From contig NZ_JAUSUR010000002.1 in NCBI RefSeq assembly GCF_030814225.1, positions 310,001 through 374,000 of the forward strand: 64,000 bases of DNA. Reading direction: 5' to 3'. The translations under genes were made by a program, and so were the position numbers. Positions 51,940 through 64,000 of this stretch are shown here, in pieces. This DNA is from Breznakia pachnodae (GTDB taxonomy: Bacteria; Bacillota_I; Bacilli_A; Erysipelotrichales; Erysipelotrichaceae). The stretch's first letter is position 1. The number at the start of each line of letters is the position of its first letter. The notes below the pieces were generated by a model, which saw only the letters and a list, made by a program, of their open reading frames with translations, searched no databases and had not been told where the DNA came from.

Positions 51940-54456
51940 CTATTCTTCTTCTGTTACTGCTTCAGCAGTTTCTTCAACTACTTCAGTTTCAGTTACCGTC
52001 TCTGTTGTTTCAGTAACTTCTGCATTTTCATCAATTTCTTCTTCTTTATCAACGATTGCTACACGAGCAACTGATTCCGTTTCAGAAACATTAATTAACT
52101 TAACCCCTTGCGTATTTCTACCATATACCCCAACATTTTCAAGTGAGATTCTGATAATAATACCTTCATTGGTCATAATCATAGCATCTTCATCACCATT
52201 TACCGACCTTACAGAAACTAATTTTCCTGTTTTATCAGTAACATTGATGGTCTTAACTCCTTTGGTACCACGTGAAGTTAAACGATAGTCTTCAATTTCA
52301 CTACGTTTACCATATCCATTTTCACTTACTGATAATAGATACTTACCTTCTTTATTGGTAGCAACACCAACTACTTCAGATCCATCTGTATTAAATCCTT
52401 TTACTCCACTGGCACTTCTACCCATTGGACGTACTTGGTTTTCATCAAAACGAACTGCCTTACCATTTGATCCAGCTATAATAACCTCTGTATCACCATA
52501 AGTAGCTTTAACATCAATAATTTCATCATCATCTCTTAATGTGATGGCTATCTTACCACTTTGACGAATTAATGTAAATTCATCAACACTTACTCTCTTC
52601 ACAAGACCATTCTTGGTAACGAAAAATAAGAACTTTGCATCATTACCATCAACTGGTACTAATGATTTAATATATTCTCCTTCTTGCAACTGTAGTAAGT
52701 TTACAACAGGAATACCTTTTGATGTTCTTGAACCACTTGGAATCTTATATCCTTTGATGCGATATACACGTCCAGTGTTTGTGAACATCAGTAAGTGATC
52801 ATGTGTTGACATAGTTGTCAGAATATCAATGATATCATCTTCATTCATACTCATTCCCTTAACACCACGTCCACCTCTGTTTTGGGTACGGTAAGTATCA
52901 CTAGGAATCCGTTTGATGTATCCAGTTGCAGTCATGGTAATAACTACATCTTCTACTGGAATTAAATCTTCATCATCAATATCTAATCCAATATCACTAA
53001 TTTCCGTTTTACGTTCATCACCATATTTTTCTTTGATTTCAGTTAATTCATCACAAATAATTTGGCGTACACGTTCTGGTTTTTCTAGAATATCTTTTAA
53101 ATCAGCAATTAATGCAATTAATTCACTGTATTCATTTTCAATTTTTTCTCTTTGTAATCCTGTCAGACGACGTAATTGCATTTCTAGAATAGCTTTGGCT
53201 TGAATTTCAGATAATTCAAATTTTTCCATCAATCCATTCTTAGCACTTTCATCATCATTTGAATTACGAATCAATGCGATTATTTCATCAATATGATCTA
53301 ATGCAATACGTAATCCTTCTAAGATATGAGCACGATCTTCTGCTTTTTTAAGATCAAATCTTGTTCTTCTTTCAATTACTTCAATTTGGTGAGCAATGTA
53401 ATGTTCTAATGCTTCTTTAATTCCTAACTGTCTAGGTGCACCATTTACAAGTGCCAAGAAGTTTACACCAAATGAAGACTGTAATGGAGTTAAACGATAT
53501 AACTGATTTAAAATTACATCCGCCTGAACATCTTTACGAAGTTCAAGTACAATTCTTACTCCATCTCTATTTGATTCATCACGTAACTCAGTAATACCTT
53601 CAATTACTTTATCACGAACTAAATCCGCAATCTTTTTAACCATTGAAGCTTTATTTACCTGATAAGGAATTTCATTAAAGATTAAAACTGTCTTACCATT
53701 TGATTTTTCTTCAATATTTACTTTTGATCTGGTAACGATAGATCCTCTACCAGTTTCAAATGCTTGTTTAATTCCAGAACGACCTAAAATTACTCCACCA
53801 GTTGGAAAGTCAGGACCAAAGATATGGTTTTCCATTAATTCCATTGTTGTAATTTCAGGATTCTTAATAATTGCCAATGTAGCATCAATTGTTTCACTTA
53901 AGTTATGTGGTGGAATGTTTGTTGCCATCCCAACCGCAATTCCCATTGATCCATTTACAATCAAGTTAGGGAACTTAGCAGGCATAACTGATGGTTCTTT
54001 TTCTTCACCATCATAGTTATCTTGAAAGTCTACTGTATCTTTTTGTAAATCACGAACAATTTCCATTGCCATCTTTGACATACGTGCTTCGGTATAACGC
54101 ATCGCTGCAGCACCATCACCATCCATTGAACCAAAGTTTCCATGTCCTTGAACCAAAGGATAACGATATGAGAAATCTTGAGCCATACGAACCATTGCAT
54201 CATAGATAGATGAATCACCATGAGGGTGATACTTACCCATTACATCCCCAACGATTCTCGCTGATTTCTTATAAGGTTTGTCGCTGTACATACCTTGTTC
54301 ATTCATACCATAAATGATACGACGATGAACTGGTTTTAAACCATCTCTTACATCTGGTAATGCACGAGCCACAATAACTGACATTGAGTAATCAAGAAAA
54401 CTCTCTTTCATATCACTGGCAATGTCTAATTGAATTACTTTATTTTTATCATCCAT
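51940..54456 (-). CDS. gyrA: DNA gyrase subunit A
   Basis: 838 residues: the breakage-reunion domain with catalytic Tyr121 in [13 protein letters not shown], then a six-bladed C-terminal beta-pinwheel (about 500-805) and a Thr/Glu/Val-rich acidic tail (about 813-838). Gyrase introduces negative supercoils, using GyrB for ATP hydrolysis. The quinolone-resistance region reads [15 protein letters not shown]: the positions equivalent to E. coli Ser83 and Asp87 (here Ser82 and Asp86) carry the sensitive residues. It follows gyrB by 13 bases. Confidence 0.97.
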   Translation of the reverse strand: MDDKNKVIQLDIASDMKESFLDYSMSVIVARALPDVRDGLKPVHRRIIYGMNEQGMYSDKPYKKSARIVGDVMGKYHPHGDSSIYDAMVRMAQDFSYRYPLVQGHGNFGSMDGDGAAAMRYTEARMSKMAMEIVRDLQKDTVDFQDNYDGEEKEPSVMPAKFPNLIVNGSMGIAVGMATNIPPHNLSETIDATLAIIKNPEITTMELMENHIFGPDFPTGGVILGRSGIKQAFETGRGSIVTRSKVNIEEKSNGKTVLIFNEIPYQVNKASMVKKIADLVRDKVIEGITELRDESNRDGVRIVLELRKDVQADVILNQLYRLTPLQSSFGVNFLALVNGAPRQLGIKEALEHYIAHQIEVIERRTRFDLKKAEDRAHILEGLRIALDHIDEIIALIRNSNDDESAKNGLMEKFELSEIQAKAILEMQLRRLTGLQREKIENEYSELIALIADLKDILEKPERVRQIICDELTEIKEKYGDERKTEISDIGLDIDDEDLIPVEDVVITMTATGYIKRIPSDTYRTQNRGGRGVKGMSMNEDDIIDILTTMSTHDHLLMFTNTGRVYRIKGYKIPSGSRTSKGIPVVNLLQLQEGEYIKSLVPVDGNDAKFLFFVTKNGLVKRVSVDEFTLIRQSGKIAITLRDDDEIIDVKATYGDTEVIIAGSNGKAVRFDENQVRPMGRSASGVKGFNTDGSEVVGVATNKEGKYLLSVSENGYGKRSEIEDYRLTSRGTKGVKTINVTDKTGKLVSVRSVNGDEDAMIMTNEGIIIRISLENVGVYGRNTQGVKLINVSETESVARVAIVDKEEEIDENAEVTETTETVTETEVVEETAEAVTEEE

Positions 54457-54469
54457 TTATAATTGCCTC

Positions 54470-57485
<3,016 letters not shown>

Positions 57486-57489
<4 letters not shown>

Positions 57490-57689
57490 GCAATTTCAAA
57501 AGTCTGTCCTTCGATAGTAATTTTATCGCTTTTATACAATTTACGTCCACGACGATTTTCTGCTTCACCGTTTACGGAAATTTCAAGTTCTTTCACTGCA
57601 AATTTAGCCTCTCCACCACTGCTTATAAAGTCAGTAATTTTAAGAAATTGCCCAAGTGTGACATATTCTGTATTTATTGGTATTTTCAT
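57486..57689 (-). CDS. yaaA: S4-domain RNA-binding protein YaaA
   Basis: 67 residues forming a single S4 RNA-binding domain: YVTLGQFLKITDFISSGGEA, then EISVNGEAENRRGRKLYKSD and ITIEG. It lies between dnaN and recF as in Bacillus, where the product has been linked to ribosome large-subunit assembly. It begins the yaaA-recF-gyrB-gyrA transcript. Confidence 0.92.
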
Positions 57690-57717
57690 AGTAAAAACCT
57701 CATTTCACATCGTTATA

Positions 57718-57747
57718 ATTATACCACATTTTCCACATTTTACCTAA
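57718..57747 (-). promoter_or_regulatory. Promoter of the yaaA-recF-gyrBA operon with an overlapping DnaA box
   Basis: On the minus strand TTAGGT (57742-57747), 18 bases, TATAAT (57718-57723). A perfect TTTTCCACA DnaA box (plus strand, 57729-57737) lies within the spacer, so DnaA bound there could regulate gyrase expression. The -35 is weak. Confidence 0.5.
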
Positions 57748-57782
57748 TATTTGTGGAGAATAGAAAAACCGAAAAGAGACAT

Positions 57783-57808
57783 AAAAAAAGTGCACATTTT
57801 CAGTGCAC
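57783..57808 (-). terminator. Terminator of dnaN
   Basis: On the minus strand GTGCAC-TGAAAAT-GTGCAC is followed by seven T, directly after the dnaN stop; it separates dnaA-dnaN from the recF operon. Confidence 0.78.
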
Positions 57809-57814
57809 AAATTC

Positions 57815-58933
57815 TTATAAATAGGTACGAACTGGAAGTACTAATTGAAGTACTTTATCGTCCTCTACACCTTGAATAATAAATGGCTTCATTTCACCAC
57901 TAAATTTAAATACAATGGTAGATGAATTAATTGCTTTAATTGCTTCAAATACATAGCGACCATTAAATGAAATACTTAAATTGTCTCCAGTAAACTGAGC
58001 AGTTCTTAAAGTTTCAATTGCAGATCCAATATCTTGTGATTTACTAGATAAAATAGATTCTTCACTATTAAGATCTAATTTAATGATATTTACTCCATCA
58101 TTCTTAATAAAACTTACACGGTCAATAGAACCTAAAATATCTCTGATATCTAATTGTAACTCATATGCAAAAGATTCAGGAATCAATTGCTTTGTATCTG
58201 GAAATTTACCATCAATTAAACGAGTTTGAATCGTCGTATTATCAACAATAAATAATACTTTCTTATTTGAAAGATAAACTTCTATTTCTTTATCTTCATC
58301 TAATGATTTCATTAATTCATTTAAACTCTTTGCTGGAATGATAATGTTGTAGTTAAAACTTTTATTAATTTTAAAAGATGTTTTAGCTAGACGATAAGAA
58401 TCAGTTGCAGTACATTCTACATTATCACCATCAATAAAGAAATTAATACCATTTAAGTATGGACGAGTATCTTTATCACTTGTTGCAAATATAGTCTGAT
58501 TTATAATTTTCTTTAACTCTGTACTACCAATGGTAAAGAAATCTTCACTCTTATCAAAATCAATTAATGGATATTCATTGGCATACATACCAATAATATT
58601 AAATTCAGAATTTTCATCACTGATTTTAACATTACATCCATCAGCAACTTCAATCTCAATAATATCTGTATCCATCTTTCTAACAATATCTAAAATATAT
58701 TTAGCTTCAATAACAATTGATCCAGTTCTAATAATTTCTAAATGATATTCATCTCTTGCAGATAAATATGTCTTAATAGAAATATCTGAATCACTTGCCA
58801 TTAAACAAATATCAGTTTCATTAACATTAAATTTAATTCCTGAGAATGCAGGTAATGGTGAATAATTTGAAATAGCTCTTGATACGATGTTCAATCCATT
58901 CAGCAGTTCTCTTTTACTTACTTTGAAAAACAT
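57815..58933 (-). CDS. dnaN: DNA polymerase III sliding clamp (beta subunit)
   Basis: 372 residues with the three-fold clamp architecture: it begins MFFKVSKRELLNGLNIVSRA, has YLNGINFFIDGDNVECTATD in the middle domain, and ends DKVLQLVLPVRTYL, the usual C-terminal hydrophobic pocket region. It encircles DNA and gives Pol III processivity. The start has AAAAGGAGG. The 147 bases towards dnaA contain a DnaA box (58985-58993) and a TTGTCA-N17-TGTATT promoter candidate. Confidence 0.97.
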   Translation of the reverse strand: MFFKVSKRELLNGLNIVSRAISNYSPLPAFSGIKFNVNETDICLMASDSDISIKTYLSARDEYHLEIIRTGSIVIEAKYILDIVRKMDTDIIEIEVADGCNVKISDENSEFNIIGMYANEYPLIDFDKSEDFFTIGSTELKKIINQTIFATSDKDTRPYLNGINFFIDGDNVECTATDSYRLAKTSFKINKSFNYNIIIPAKSLNELMKSLDEDKEIEVYLSNKKVLFIVDNTTIQTRLIDGKFPDTKQLIPESFAYELQLDIRDILGSIDRVSFIKNDGVNIIKLDLNSEESILSSKSQDIGSAIETLRTAQFTGDNLSISFNGRYVFEAIKAINSSTIVFKFSGEMKPFIIQGVEDDKVLQLVLPVRTYL

Positions 58934-59080
58934 TTTGGAAATCCTCCTTTTATATAGTTATTTTTAAGAATATTACTATTAGTATGTGGAAAATGTTGAA
59001 AACTTAATTTAATACACTATTCATCGTCTTATTTGACAATTTATAGTGTTCATTATTTAAGTGGAAATTGTGGGTAAATT

Positions 59081-60436
59081 TCAAGCAACAAGACCCAACC
59101 TACGTTTGATATCACTAATTACGTCTTTGTAGACCTTTTTTTCTTTTAGTAACCTACTTATTTTATCATAAGATGTCATAATTGTAGAGTGGTCTCTGTT
59201 ACCAAATTCAGATCCAATCCTTTTAAAAGGTGTATCCAACAGTTCCCTACTAAGATAAATAGCGATATGACGTGCATTTGCAATATCTGCAGTTCTTGAT
59301 TTTGATTCAATTTGTTTTTGGGTAATATTATAGTAATTACATACTTCTTTTTTTATTTTTTTAATTGTTAATTCATCATTTTGATTAATAATTGGATTTT
59401 CCTTAAACATCTCAATTGTAAATTGCTCATCAATTACTGGTGGATTGTAGATAATCGCTTTGAATAATAATTCATTCAATGCCCCTTCAAGTTTACGTAC
59501 ATCCTCGTTAAATTTATGTGCAATATAATATAAAGCATCTTCACTTATATTAATTTCTTTATTTCTGCCCTCTAATTTCTTTTGTAAGATAGAAACTGCT
59601 GTTTCAAATTCTGGAGATGTAATACTAACTGATAGCCCAGACGTAAAACGAGAGATAATACGATCGTTTATATTCTTTAATTCAGAAGGATATACATCAC
59701 TCGTTAAAATGATTTGTTTACCATTTGACTTTAATTTGTTGTAAATATTGAAAAATAATTCTTGTGATTGATTGGTTTTTGCTAAATGTTGAATATCATC
59801 AATTAAGAGATAATCAAGTTGTATAATATTTTCAATCAGTTCATCTGTGTTCTTTTCTTTTAGTGAATTAATAATTAGTGAAATAAAATCATTACCATCA
59901 ATATATAAATATTTAATCTCAGGACGATTATCCTTTAAGTAATTACATATTGCATGTAATAAATGGGTTTTACCAAGTCCAGAGTTACCATATATAAATA
60001 ATGGATTAAAGAAACTCTTTTCCTTTGAATATGCACATCCATAAGCAGCAGCAAATGACTGTTGGTTACTTTGTCCCTGAATAAAGTTATCAAAGGTATA
60101 TTGATCAAGTATTTTATTTCCATATTCGAAAATAAAATCTTTCTTTTCTTCTTTCTTGATTGTTGAAATTTCACTAGTTAACACAATTTGGCTTTTGATA
60201 TCTCGATCAAAAGCATCACTTAATAGTCGATTAAATTCATCAATATTCTGAATAAAGAAGTTTTTGTCCGTTATATACGGTACTTCAATAACAGCTAGAT
60301 CATCGCTTACATTGTAAAGAAGAGATTTTTTTATATAAGAGTGGAAAACTGGTTCGTCAAAGATATTATTATCCTTAATATTATTCAAAATTTGGTTCCA
60401 AATGGATTGAAAATTATTTTGAACAGTATTACTCAT
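59081..60436 (-). CDS. dnaA: Chromosomal replication initiator DnaA
   Basis: 451 residues: domain I (1-85), a short linker, AAA+ domain III with Walker A GNSGLGKT (150-157) and Walker B YLLIDDIQHL, and domain IV with the DnaA signature (GSEFGNRDHSTIMTSYDKI) that reads the DnaA box. It melts oriC and loads the helicase. A GAAAGGAG site precedes the ATG. The DnaA boxes directly upstream (60515-60758) suggest both origin function and autoregulation. Confidence 0.98.
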   Translation of the reverse strand: MSNTVQNNFQSIWNQILNNIKDNNIFDEPVFHSYIKKSLLYNVSDDLAVIEVPYITDKNFFIQNIDEFNRLLSDAFDRDIKSQIVLTSEISTIKKEEKKDFIFEYGNKILDQYTFDNFIQGQSNQQSFAAAYGCAYSKEKSFFNPLFIYGNSGLGKTHLLHAICNYLKDNRPEIKYLYIDGNDFISLIINSLKEKNTDELIENIIQLDYLLIDDIQHLAKTNQSQELFFNIYNKLKSNGKQIILTSDVYPSELKNINDRIISRFTSGLSVSITSPEFETAVSILQKKLEGRNKEINISEDALYYIAHKFNEDVRKLEGALNELLFKAIIYNPPVIDEQFTIEMFKENPIINQNDELTIKKIKKEVCNYYNITQKQIESKSRTADIANARHIAIYLSRELLDTPFKRIGSEFGNRDHSTIMTSYDKISRLLKEKKVYKDVISDIKRRLGLVA

Positions 60437-60850
60437 ATAAATTCTCCTTTCATTGTGTGTAAATCTATAAAATATATTACACTATATTCTATTATAATTC
60501 TACATACAAAATAGTTTTCCACATTCTGTGTGATATTCATAAACCCTTTAAATAAGGATTATTATGATGAAAAAAAGTTATCCACATCTTTTGAGTGTGG
60601 AAAAACTGTGGAAATAATTATTCAAAATTTCTCCATAGTGGAAAATAGGGAAAACTTTTCAACATCAAATCTCCTCTTAACAAACTTTTTAATATAACAA
60701 ACCCTTATATAATCGTCTTAATAGTAATCTTTCAACATTTTCCACACTATGTGGAAAACTATCTGTTTTGGAGTATGGAAAATAGATAACAATTATAACT
60801 AATTCTCAATATTTTAGGCATAAATTCTTATATTATTATTTTTCGATTGT
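60437..60850. other. oriC: Chromosomal replication origin (oriC) with a DnaA-box cluster
   Basis: The non-coding stretch between dnaA and rpmH holds TTATCCACA at 60578-60586, TTTTCCACA at 60515-60523 and 60738-60746, TGTGGAAAA (opposite strand) at 60596-60604 and 60750-60758, plus near-matches at 60607-60615 and 60637-60645. A very AT-rich stretch at about 60660-60730, between two box groups, is a candidate unwinding element. Transcription diverges here (leftward dnaA, rightward rpmH), as expected for an origin. A second small box group lies between dnaA and dnaN (58985, 59069). Confidence 0.9.
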
Positions 60851-60852
60851 TA

Positions 60853-60882
60853 TTGACTTCTATGTAGTTGTTAAGGTATAAT
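60853..60882 (+). promoter_or_regulatory. Promoter of rpmH-rnpA
   Basis: TTGACT (60853-60858), 18 bases, TATAAT (60877-60882), about 60 bases before the rpmH start. Confidence 0.75.
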
Positions 60883-60943
60883 CATAAAGCAATGTTGATT
60901 TATATAAATATTAGAGAAAAAAGAAGAAATGGAGGTGTCTCTT

Positions 60944-61078
60944 TTGAAAAGAACATATCAACCATGTAAAAGAAAACATCAGAAGACTCACGGGTTTAGA
61001 GCTCGTATGAAAACACCTGGAGGACGTAACATTCTAGCAAGAAGACGTAGTAAAGGTAGAAAAGTTTTATCAGCTTAA
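60944..61078 (+). CDS. rpmH: 50S ribosomal protein L34
   Basis: 44 residues beginning [20 protein letters not shown] and ending [12 protein letters not shown], the invariant L34 pattern. The start is TTG with GGAGGTG seven bases upstream; an in-frame ATG five codons earlier overlaps the ribosome site and would add residues absent from the family. It lies at the rightward side of oriC, followed by a hairpin that may reduce readthrough into rnpA. Confidence 0.97.
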   Translation: MKRTYQPCKRKHQKTHGFRARMKTPGGRNILARRRSKGRKVLSA

Positions 61079-61110
61079 AAATATCTCGTAATGAGATATT
61101 TTTATTTTAA
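61077..61110 (+). terminator. Hairpin/terminator between rpmH and rnpA
   Basis: AAAATATCTC-GTAAT-GAGATATTTT is followed by TATTTT. It overlaps the rpmH stop, and rnpA starts about 14 bases further on, so it is probably an attenuator giving much more L34 than RnpA. Confidence 0.7.
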
Positions 61111-61122
61111 AAGAGGTAGTTT

Positions 61123-61455
61123 ATGAAAAAGAAATACCGAATCAAAAAGAAGGATGAATTTACATCCATTATCAAACATAAAAAATATTATCATTGTCCA
61201 GGTATTGTATTGTATGTAGAAGCAAAAAAAGAAAATCAACCAAGAGTAGGAATTACAGTTAAGAATAAAATTGGAAATGCAGTTGTACGTAATAAAGTAA
61301 AAAGACAAATACGTATGATGGTGAGTGAAATTTACAATTTTGAAGAGGATTTTGATTCTATTCTGTTAATAAAGGAAGATTTTCTTGAAAATAGCTATAA
61401 AAACAATAAAAATAACTTGGAAAGATTGTATAAACAAGTTACAATTAAAAAGTAA
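61123..61455 (+). CDS. rnpA: Ribonuclease P protein component
   Basis: 110 residues: MKKKYRIKKKDEFTSIIKHK at the N-terminus, RVGITVKNKIGNAVVRNKVK and RQIR carrying the RNR-type signature, and a basic C-terminus. It binds the RNase P RNA and helps process tRNA 5' ends. AGAGGTAG precedes the ATG. It sits between rpmH and yidC as in most bacteria; the frame ends 38 bases before yidC. Confidence 0.95.
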   Translation: MKKKYRIKKKDEFTSIIKHKKYYHCPGIVLYVEAKKENQPRVGITVKNKIGNAVVRNKVKRQIRMMVSEIYNFEEDFDSILLIKEDFLENSYKNNKNNLERLYKQVTIKK

Positions 61456-61493
61456 GAAAATTTATGTTGAAGTAGAAATGAGGAAAAAAAATA

Positions 61494-62387
61494 ATGAATC
61501 GTATAAAAGAGTTTTTGAAGGATAATAAGAAAATATTACTGATGGCAGTTTTTCTTCTTGTATTTGTTACTGCGTGTACAAGTGTAAGGGATTCTAATGG
61601 TAATATTGACCCAAGTAAGTTAATTACAACTAGTACTTCATATGGTGACAGTATTGGAGAAGGTTGGTTTAATATTATTGTTTGGCCAATCGCACAATTA
61701 ATTAATATTATTGGTAATGCTACTGATGCAGGTATTGGGGTTATTGCAGTTACGTTATTGGTTAACTTTATTACTGCAGCTGTTTCAATCAAACAACAAG
61801 TAGCTACACAAAAAATGCAAATGATTCAACCTGATCAACAGCGTATTCAAGCAAAGTATCAAGGTAAAACAGATCAAGCATCAAAAATGCGTCAAGCACA
61901 AGAATTACAAGCATTATATAAGAAACATGATATTAATCCTATGGGATCAATGGTTACAATGTTTATTCAGTTACCAATTATTCTTGCAATCTATCAAGCA
62001 GTAATGAGAGCTGACGTTGTAAATTCAGGATCATTCCTAGGAATTAAACTTACTGGAACTCCAATGGAAGGTATTACAAGTGGGAATATCCCAGTAATTG
62101 CTATTTTCTTATTAATGGTAGTATTCCAAGTTGTATCAATGAAATTGCCACAATACTTGGCGAAAAAACGTAAAGAAAATTCAAATGTTAAGACAAAAGA
62201 TTATGCTAATCCTCCTAAACAAGGTGGTATGATGGGTAACTCTATGAACATGATGATGTATATGTCAGTTGGGATGATCGTTATCTTTGCAATTAACTGG
62301 CCATTAGGGATGTCATTCTATTGGTTAGTATCTGCGGTTACTAGGGTAATTCAAAATATTGTAATTCAAAAATACTTCATTAAGTAA
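61494..62387 (+). CDS. yidC: Membrane protein insertase YidC/SpoIIIJ
   Basis: 297 residues with a lipoprotein signal peptide (lipobox FVTAC near residue 27, as in Gram-positive YidC), then five hydrophobic helices. The conserved core includes SIKQQVATQKMQMIQPDQQR, KKHDINPMGSMVTMFIQLPI and WPLGMSFYWLVSAVTRV. It inserts and folds membrane proteins, alone or with SecYEG. The AUG has an AAATGAGG region upstream. It is followed by jag in the usual order. Confidence 0.95.
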   Translation: MNRIKEFLKDNKKILLMAVFLLVFVTACTSVRDSNGNIDPSKLITTSTSYGDSIGEGWFNIIVWPIAQLINIIGNATDAGIGVIAVTLLVNFITAAVSIKQQVATQKMQMIQPDQQRIQAKYQGKTDQASKMRQAQELQALYKKHDINPMGSMVTMFIQLPIILAIYQAVMRADVVNSGSFLGIKLTGTPMEGITSGNIPVIAIFLLMVVFQVVSMKLPQYLAKKRKENSNVKTKDYANPPKQGGMMGNSMNMMMYMSVGMIVIFAINWPLGMSFYWLVSAVTRVIQNIVIQKYFIK

Positions 62388-62402
62388 TTAAAGGAGGTTC
62401 AT

Positions 62403-63017
62403 ATGAAACAATATACAGGAAAAACAGTAGAAGATATTTTAAGTAAAATTTCCAGTGAACAGAATATAAGTACTGAAGATATTACTTATAATATTATTGA
62501 GGAAAAAGCAGGATTTCTTGGAGTAGGAAAAGAAGTAACAATCGAAGCTTATACAAAAGAAGATATCAAAGACTATATCTATGATTATTTACAACTATAT
62601 TTTGAAAATATAGGTATGGATATTGAAATGACAATTACTGAAGATGATAAAGATTTCTATAAAGTAAACTTAAATGCATCTAACAATGCAATCTTGATTG
62701 GTAAGAATGGTCAAACATTACAAGCAATCAACACTGTATTAAAATCAGCAGTTTCATCAGTATTCAAAAAAAGAATATCATGTTTAGTTGATATTAATGG
62801 TTATAAGGATGATCGTTACCGTAAAGTAATAGGAATTGCAACAAGAGTTGCAAGAACTGTTGTTTCTACCAAAACAGATGCAATCTTAGATCCAATGCCA
62901 AATGATGAGCGTAAAGCAATTCATAATCATCTGACTACAATGCCACATGTGGCAACCATATCAGAAGGTGAAGGTAACCAACGTCGATTAAAAATTGTAT
63001 ATGTTGAAGAAAAATAA
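62403..63017 (+). CDS. jag: RNA-binding protein Jag (KhpB-like)
   Basis: 204 residues with a Jag_N domain (MKQYTGKTVEDILSKISSEQ... GFLGVGKEVTIEAY), a KH domain (NAILIGKNGQTLQAINTVLK) and a C-terminal R3H domain (IATRVARTVV, PNDERKAIHNHL). This Gram-positive RNA-binding protein partners with KhpA and affects cell division and elongation. AAAGGAGG precedes the ATG 16 bases after yidC, so it is co-transcribed. Confidence 0.95.
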   Translation: MKQYTGKTVEDILSKISSEQNISTEDITYNIIEEKAGFLGVGKEVTIEAYTKEDIKDYIYDYLQLYFENIGMDIEMTITEDDKDFYKVNLNASNNAILIGKNGQTLQAINTVLKSAVSSVFKKRISCLVDINGYKDDRYRKVIGIATRVARTVVSTKTDAILDPMPNDERKAIHNHLTTMPHVATISEGEGNQRRLKIVYVEEK

Positions 63018-63022
63018 ACATT

Positions 63023-63049
63023 AAGGTCTTAATTTAAGACCTTTTTTTG
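63023..63049 (+). terminator. Terminator of the rnpA-yidC-jag unit
   Basis: AAGGTCTTA-ATT-TAAGACCTT is followed by TTTTT, five bases after the jag stop. Confidence 0.88.
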
Positions 63050-63078
63050 TACAATTTTTAATATTGAGGAGAAATATT

Positions 63079-63795
63079 ATGTCAAAAATAAAGGATATTA
63101 GGTTTTATAGAGAAGTTTCCTCTGATGCATTAGAAACAAGAAGAAGTTGTGAAGGATGCATAAAAAAAGAATCTTTAGTACCTACTAATCGATTACTTTT
63201 CAAATTAAGAGAAATTGAATTTTCATTTAAAGATAAATTTGATCATCTTTATATAAATTTCACAACTAGATTAAAAGAAGAACAATCTGAATATATAGAT
63301 AATCTCTCTATTTATAAATATGATGGATGGTTAAGATATGTTGATTATGGTATTAGTGAAGAAGACTATCAATCACTTAATACGAAATCAGGTATCTGGG
63401 TTTTGAACAAAGTTAAAAATGTTCTAATTAAACATTTTTGTGAAACAAAAGAAGAAATAATAAATATTGAGAAAATAGTAAATGAAATTATTAAAGATGG
63501 AGAACAATATAGTTGTATATATAAACAAAAGAATTCAACATATGGAACTGTTAATATAAAAGTACAGGTGTTAGATTATTTAAAAATATTACCAACAATT
63601 GAAATTTTAGATACAAAGGATAATTTAGTGTTAGTAGAAAAATTAGAGCCAATAGATCATTATGTACTTATTCAGCAATTTTCAACGATTACTATGAATA
63701 AAAAATCAGTTACAATCAAACCACGAAAAAATGCATTTAGTGAAATGTATAAAGATAAATATGGGGTAGATATTATTAAACTTACATTATCTTAA
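63079..63795 (+). CDS. Hypothetical protein, 238 residues
   Basis: I do not recognise this gene. The product begins MSKIKDIRFYREVSSDALET and has one CxxC (SCEGC, residues 24-28). It is otherwise a soluble, lysine- and isoleucine-rich protein with no signal peptide or membrane helix. TTGAGGAG lies eight bases before the ATG at 63079; the frame is open five codons further up without a better site. It lies after the jag terminator, so it needs its own promoter, and runs with replication. It may share a transcript with the methyltransferase 37 bases downstream. No function is proposed. Confidence 0.75.
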   Translation: MSKIKDIRFYREVSSDALETRRSCEGCIKKESLVPTNRLLFKLREIEFSFKDKFDHLYINFTTRLKEEQSEYIDNLSIYKYDGWLRYVDYGISEEDYQSLNTKSGIWVLNKVKNVLIKHFCETKEEIINIEKIVNEIIKDGEQYSCIYKQKNSTYGTVNIKVQVLDYLKILPTIEILDTKDNLVLVEKLEPIDHYVLIQQFSTITMNKKSVTIKPRKNAFSEMYKDKYGVDIIKLTLS

Positions 63796-63832
63796 ATAAA
63801 AAATTAGATTATACTAAAAAGGAGATAGACTT

Positions 63833-64000
63833 ATGAAATTAGAAGAACTATATGAGCATTTTAATGAAGATGAAAGATTAAAAACAACAAAAGCAAACTC
63901 AATCGAGTTTATAACAACTGACCATTTTATTCAAAAGTATTTAAAAGAAGATAGTAAATTATTAGAATTGGGAGCTGCTACAGGAGCATATAGTATACAT
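63833..64000 (+). CDS. SAM-dependent methyltransferase, N-terminal part (runs off the right edge)
   Basis: 56 codons are visible from the ATG at 63833, behind AAAGGAG. The sequence MKLEELYEHFNEDERLKTTK is followed by KLLELGAATGAYSIH, the class I methyltransferase motif I (hh(E/D)hGxxxGxxx), which binds S-adenosylmethionine. The substrate domain is outside the window. It starts 37 bases after the unrecognised 238-residue gene. Confidence 0.75.
   Translation, partial: MKLEELYEHFNEDERLKTTKANSIEFITTDHFIQKYLKEDSKLLELGAATGAYSIH

Noticed and set aside
54225..54245. Quinolone-resistance substitution in gyrA
   Set aside because: The motif reads GDSSIYD: both positions usually changed in resistant strains carry the sensitive residues.
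60929..60943. Upstream in-frame ATG as the start of rpmH
   Set aside because: It overlaps the GGAGGTG ribosome site and would add five residues not found in L34; the TTG at 60944 gives the invariant MKRTYQP start.

Overview
This is the replication-origin region of a low-GC Gram-positive bacterium (Bacillota). The gene content (rpoE delta subunit next to argS and a ywiB-like gene, a T-box in front of serS, DarA, and the rpmH-rnpA-yidC-jag / dnaA-dnaN-yaaA-recF-gyrB-gyrA block), the AT-rich sequence and the very large DUF11/SdrD-type surface proteins with InlB-type repeats suggest a host-associated, Erysipelotrichia-like species. The class is an inference; no 16S is present.

Right part (about 38.5-64 kb). 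oriC lies at about 60.44-60.85 kb, between dnaA (leftward) and rpmH (rightward). Transcription diverges from it, so most genes run with replication. Leftward come dnaA, dnaN, an overlapping yaaA-recF-gyrB-gyrA operon with its own promoter, serS under a T-box, a GNAT gene, a broken LURP-one-related gene, the SRP RNA, tadA, dnaX-ebfC-recR, a patatin-like lipase, darA, a nitroreductase, an autoregulated TetR-flavodoxin pair, an EamA transporter, and a ywiB-argS-rpoE operon. Three perfect ParB-binding parS sites lie 11-14 kb left of oriC. One is inside dnaX, one is the centre of a 32-bp perfect palindrome between two convergent reading frames, and one is in front of the pseudogene. Rightward come rpmH, rnpA, yidC and jag, an unrecognised gene and the start of a methyltransferase.

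Left part (1-37.1 kb). This is an accessory surface-protein locus. Three paralogous three-gene cassettes lie head-to-tail on the minus strand (6720-16658, 16727-26198, 27195-37137), with one HAD phosphatase gene between the second and third. Each cassette reads: an ECF-type sigma factor fused to a transmembrane segment and an extracytoplasmic Ig-like domain; a small membrane-anchored protein with two InlB-type repeats; then a 2457-2610 residue cell-wall protein with a conserved signal peptide, a variable central region, an SdrD B-like domain, tandem 136-residue DUF11 units and a sorting signal with the core PS[VI]ATGD instead of LPXTG. A fourth sigma gene runs off the left edge. All four sigma genes are preceded by the same ECF-like promoter, TGAAC-N17-C(G/A)(T/A)C(T/A)(A/T)A. 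I infer that each sigma factor is a membrane-tethered, self-activating regulator of its own cassette, giving switchable expression of alternative giant adhesins. A separate LRR/DUF11/InlB surface protein, gpmI and three small genes fill the far left.

The membrane-tethered sigma / InlB / giant-adhesin cassettes with their shared promoter are the most likely undescribed system in the window.
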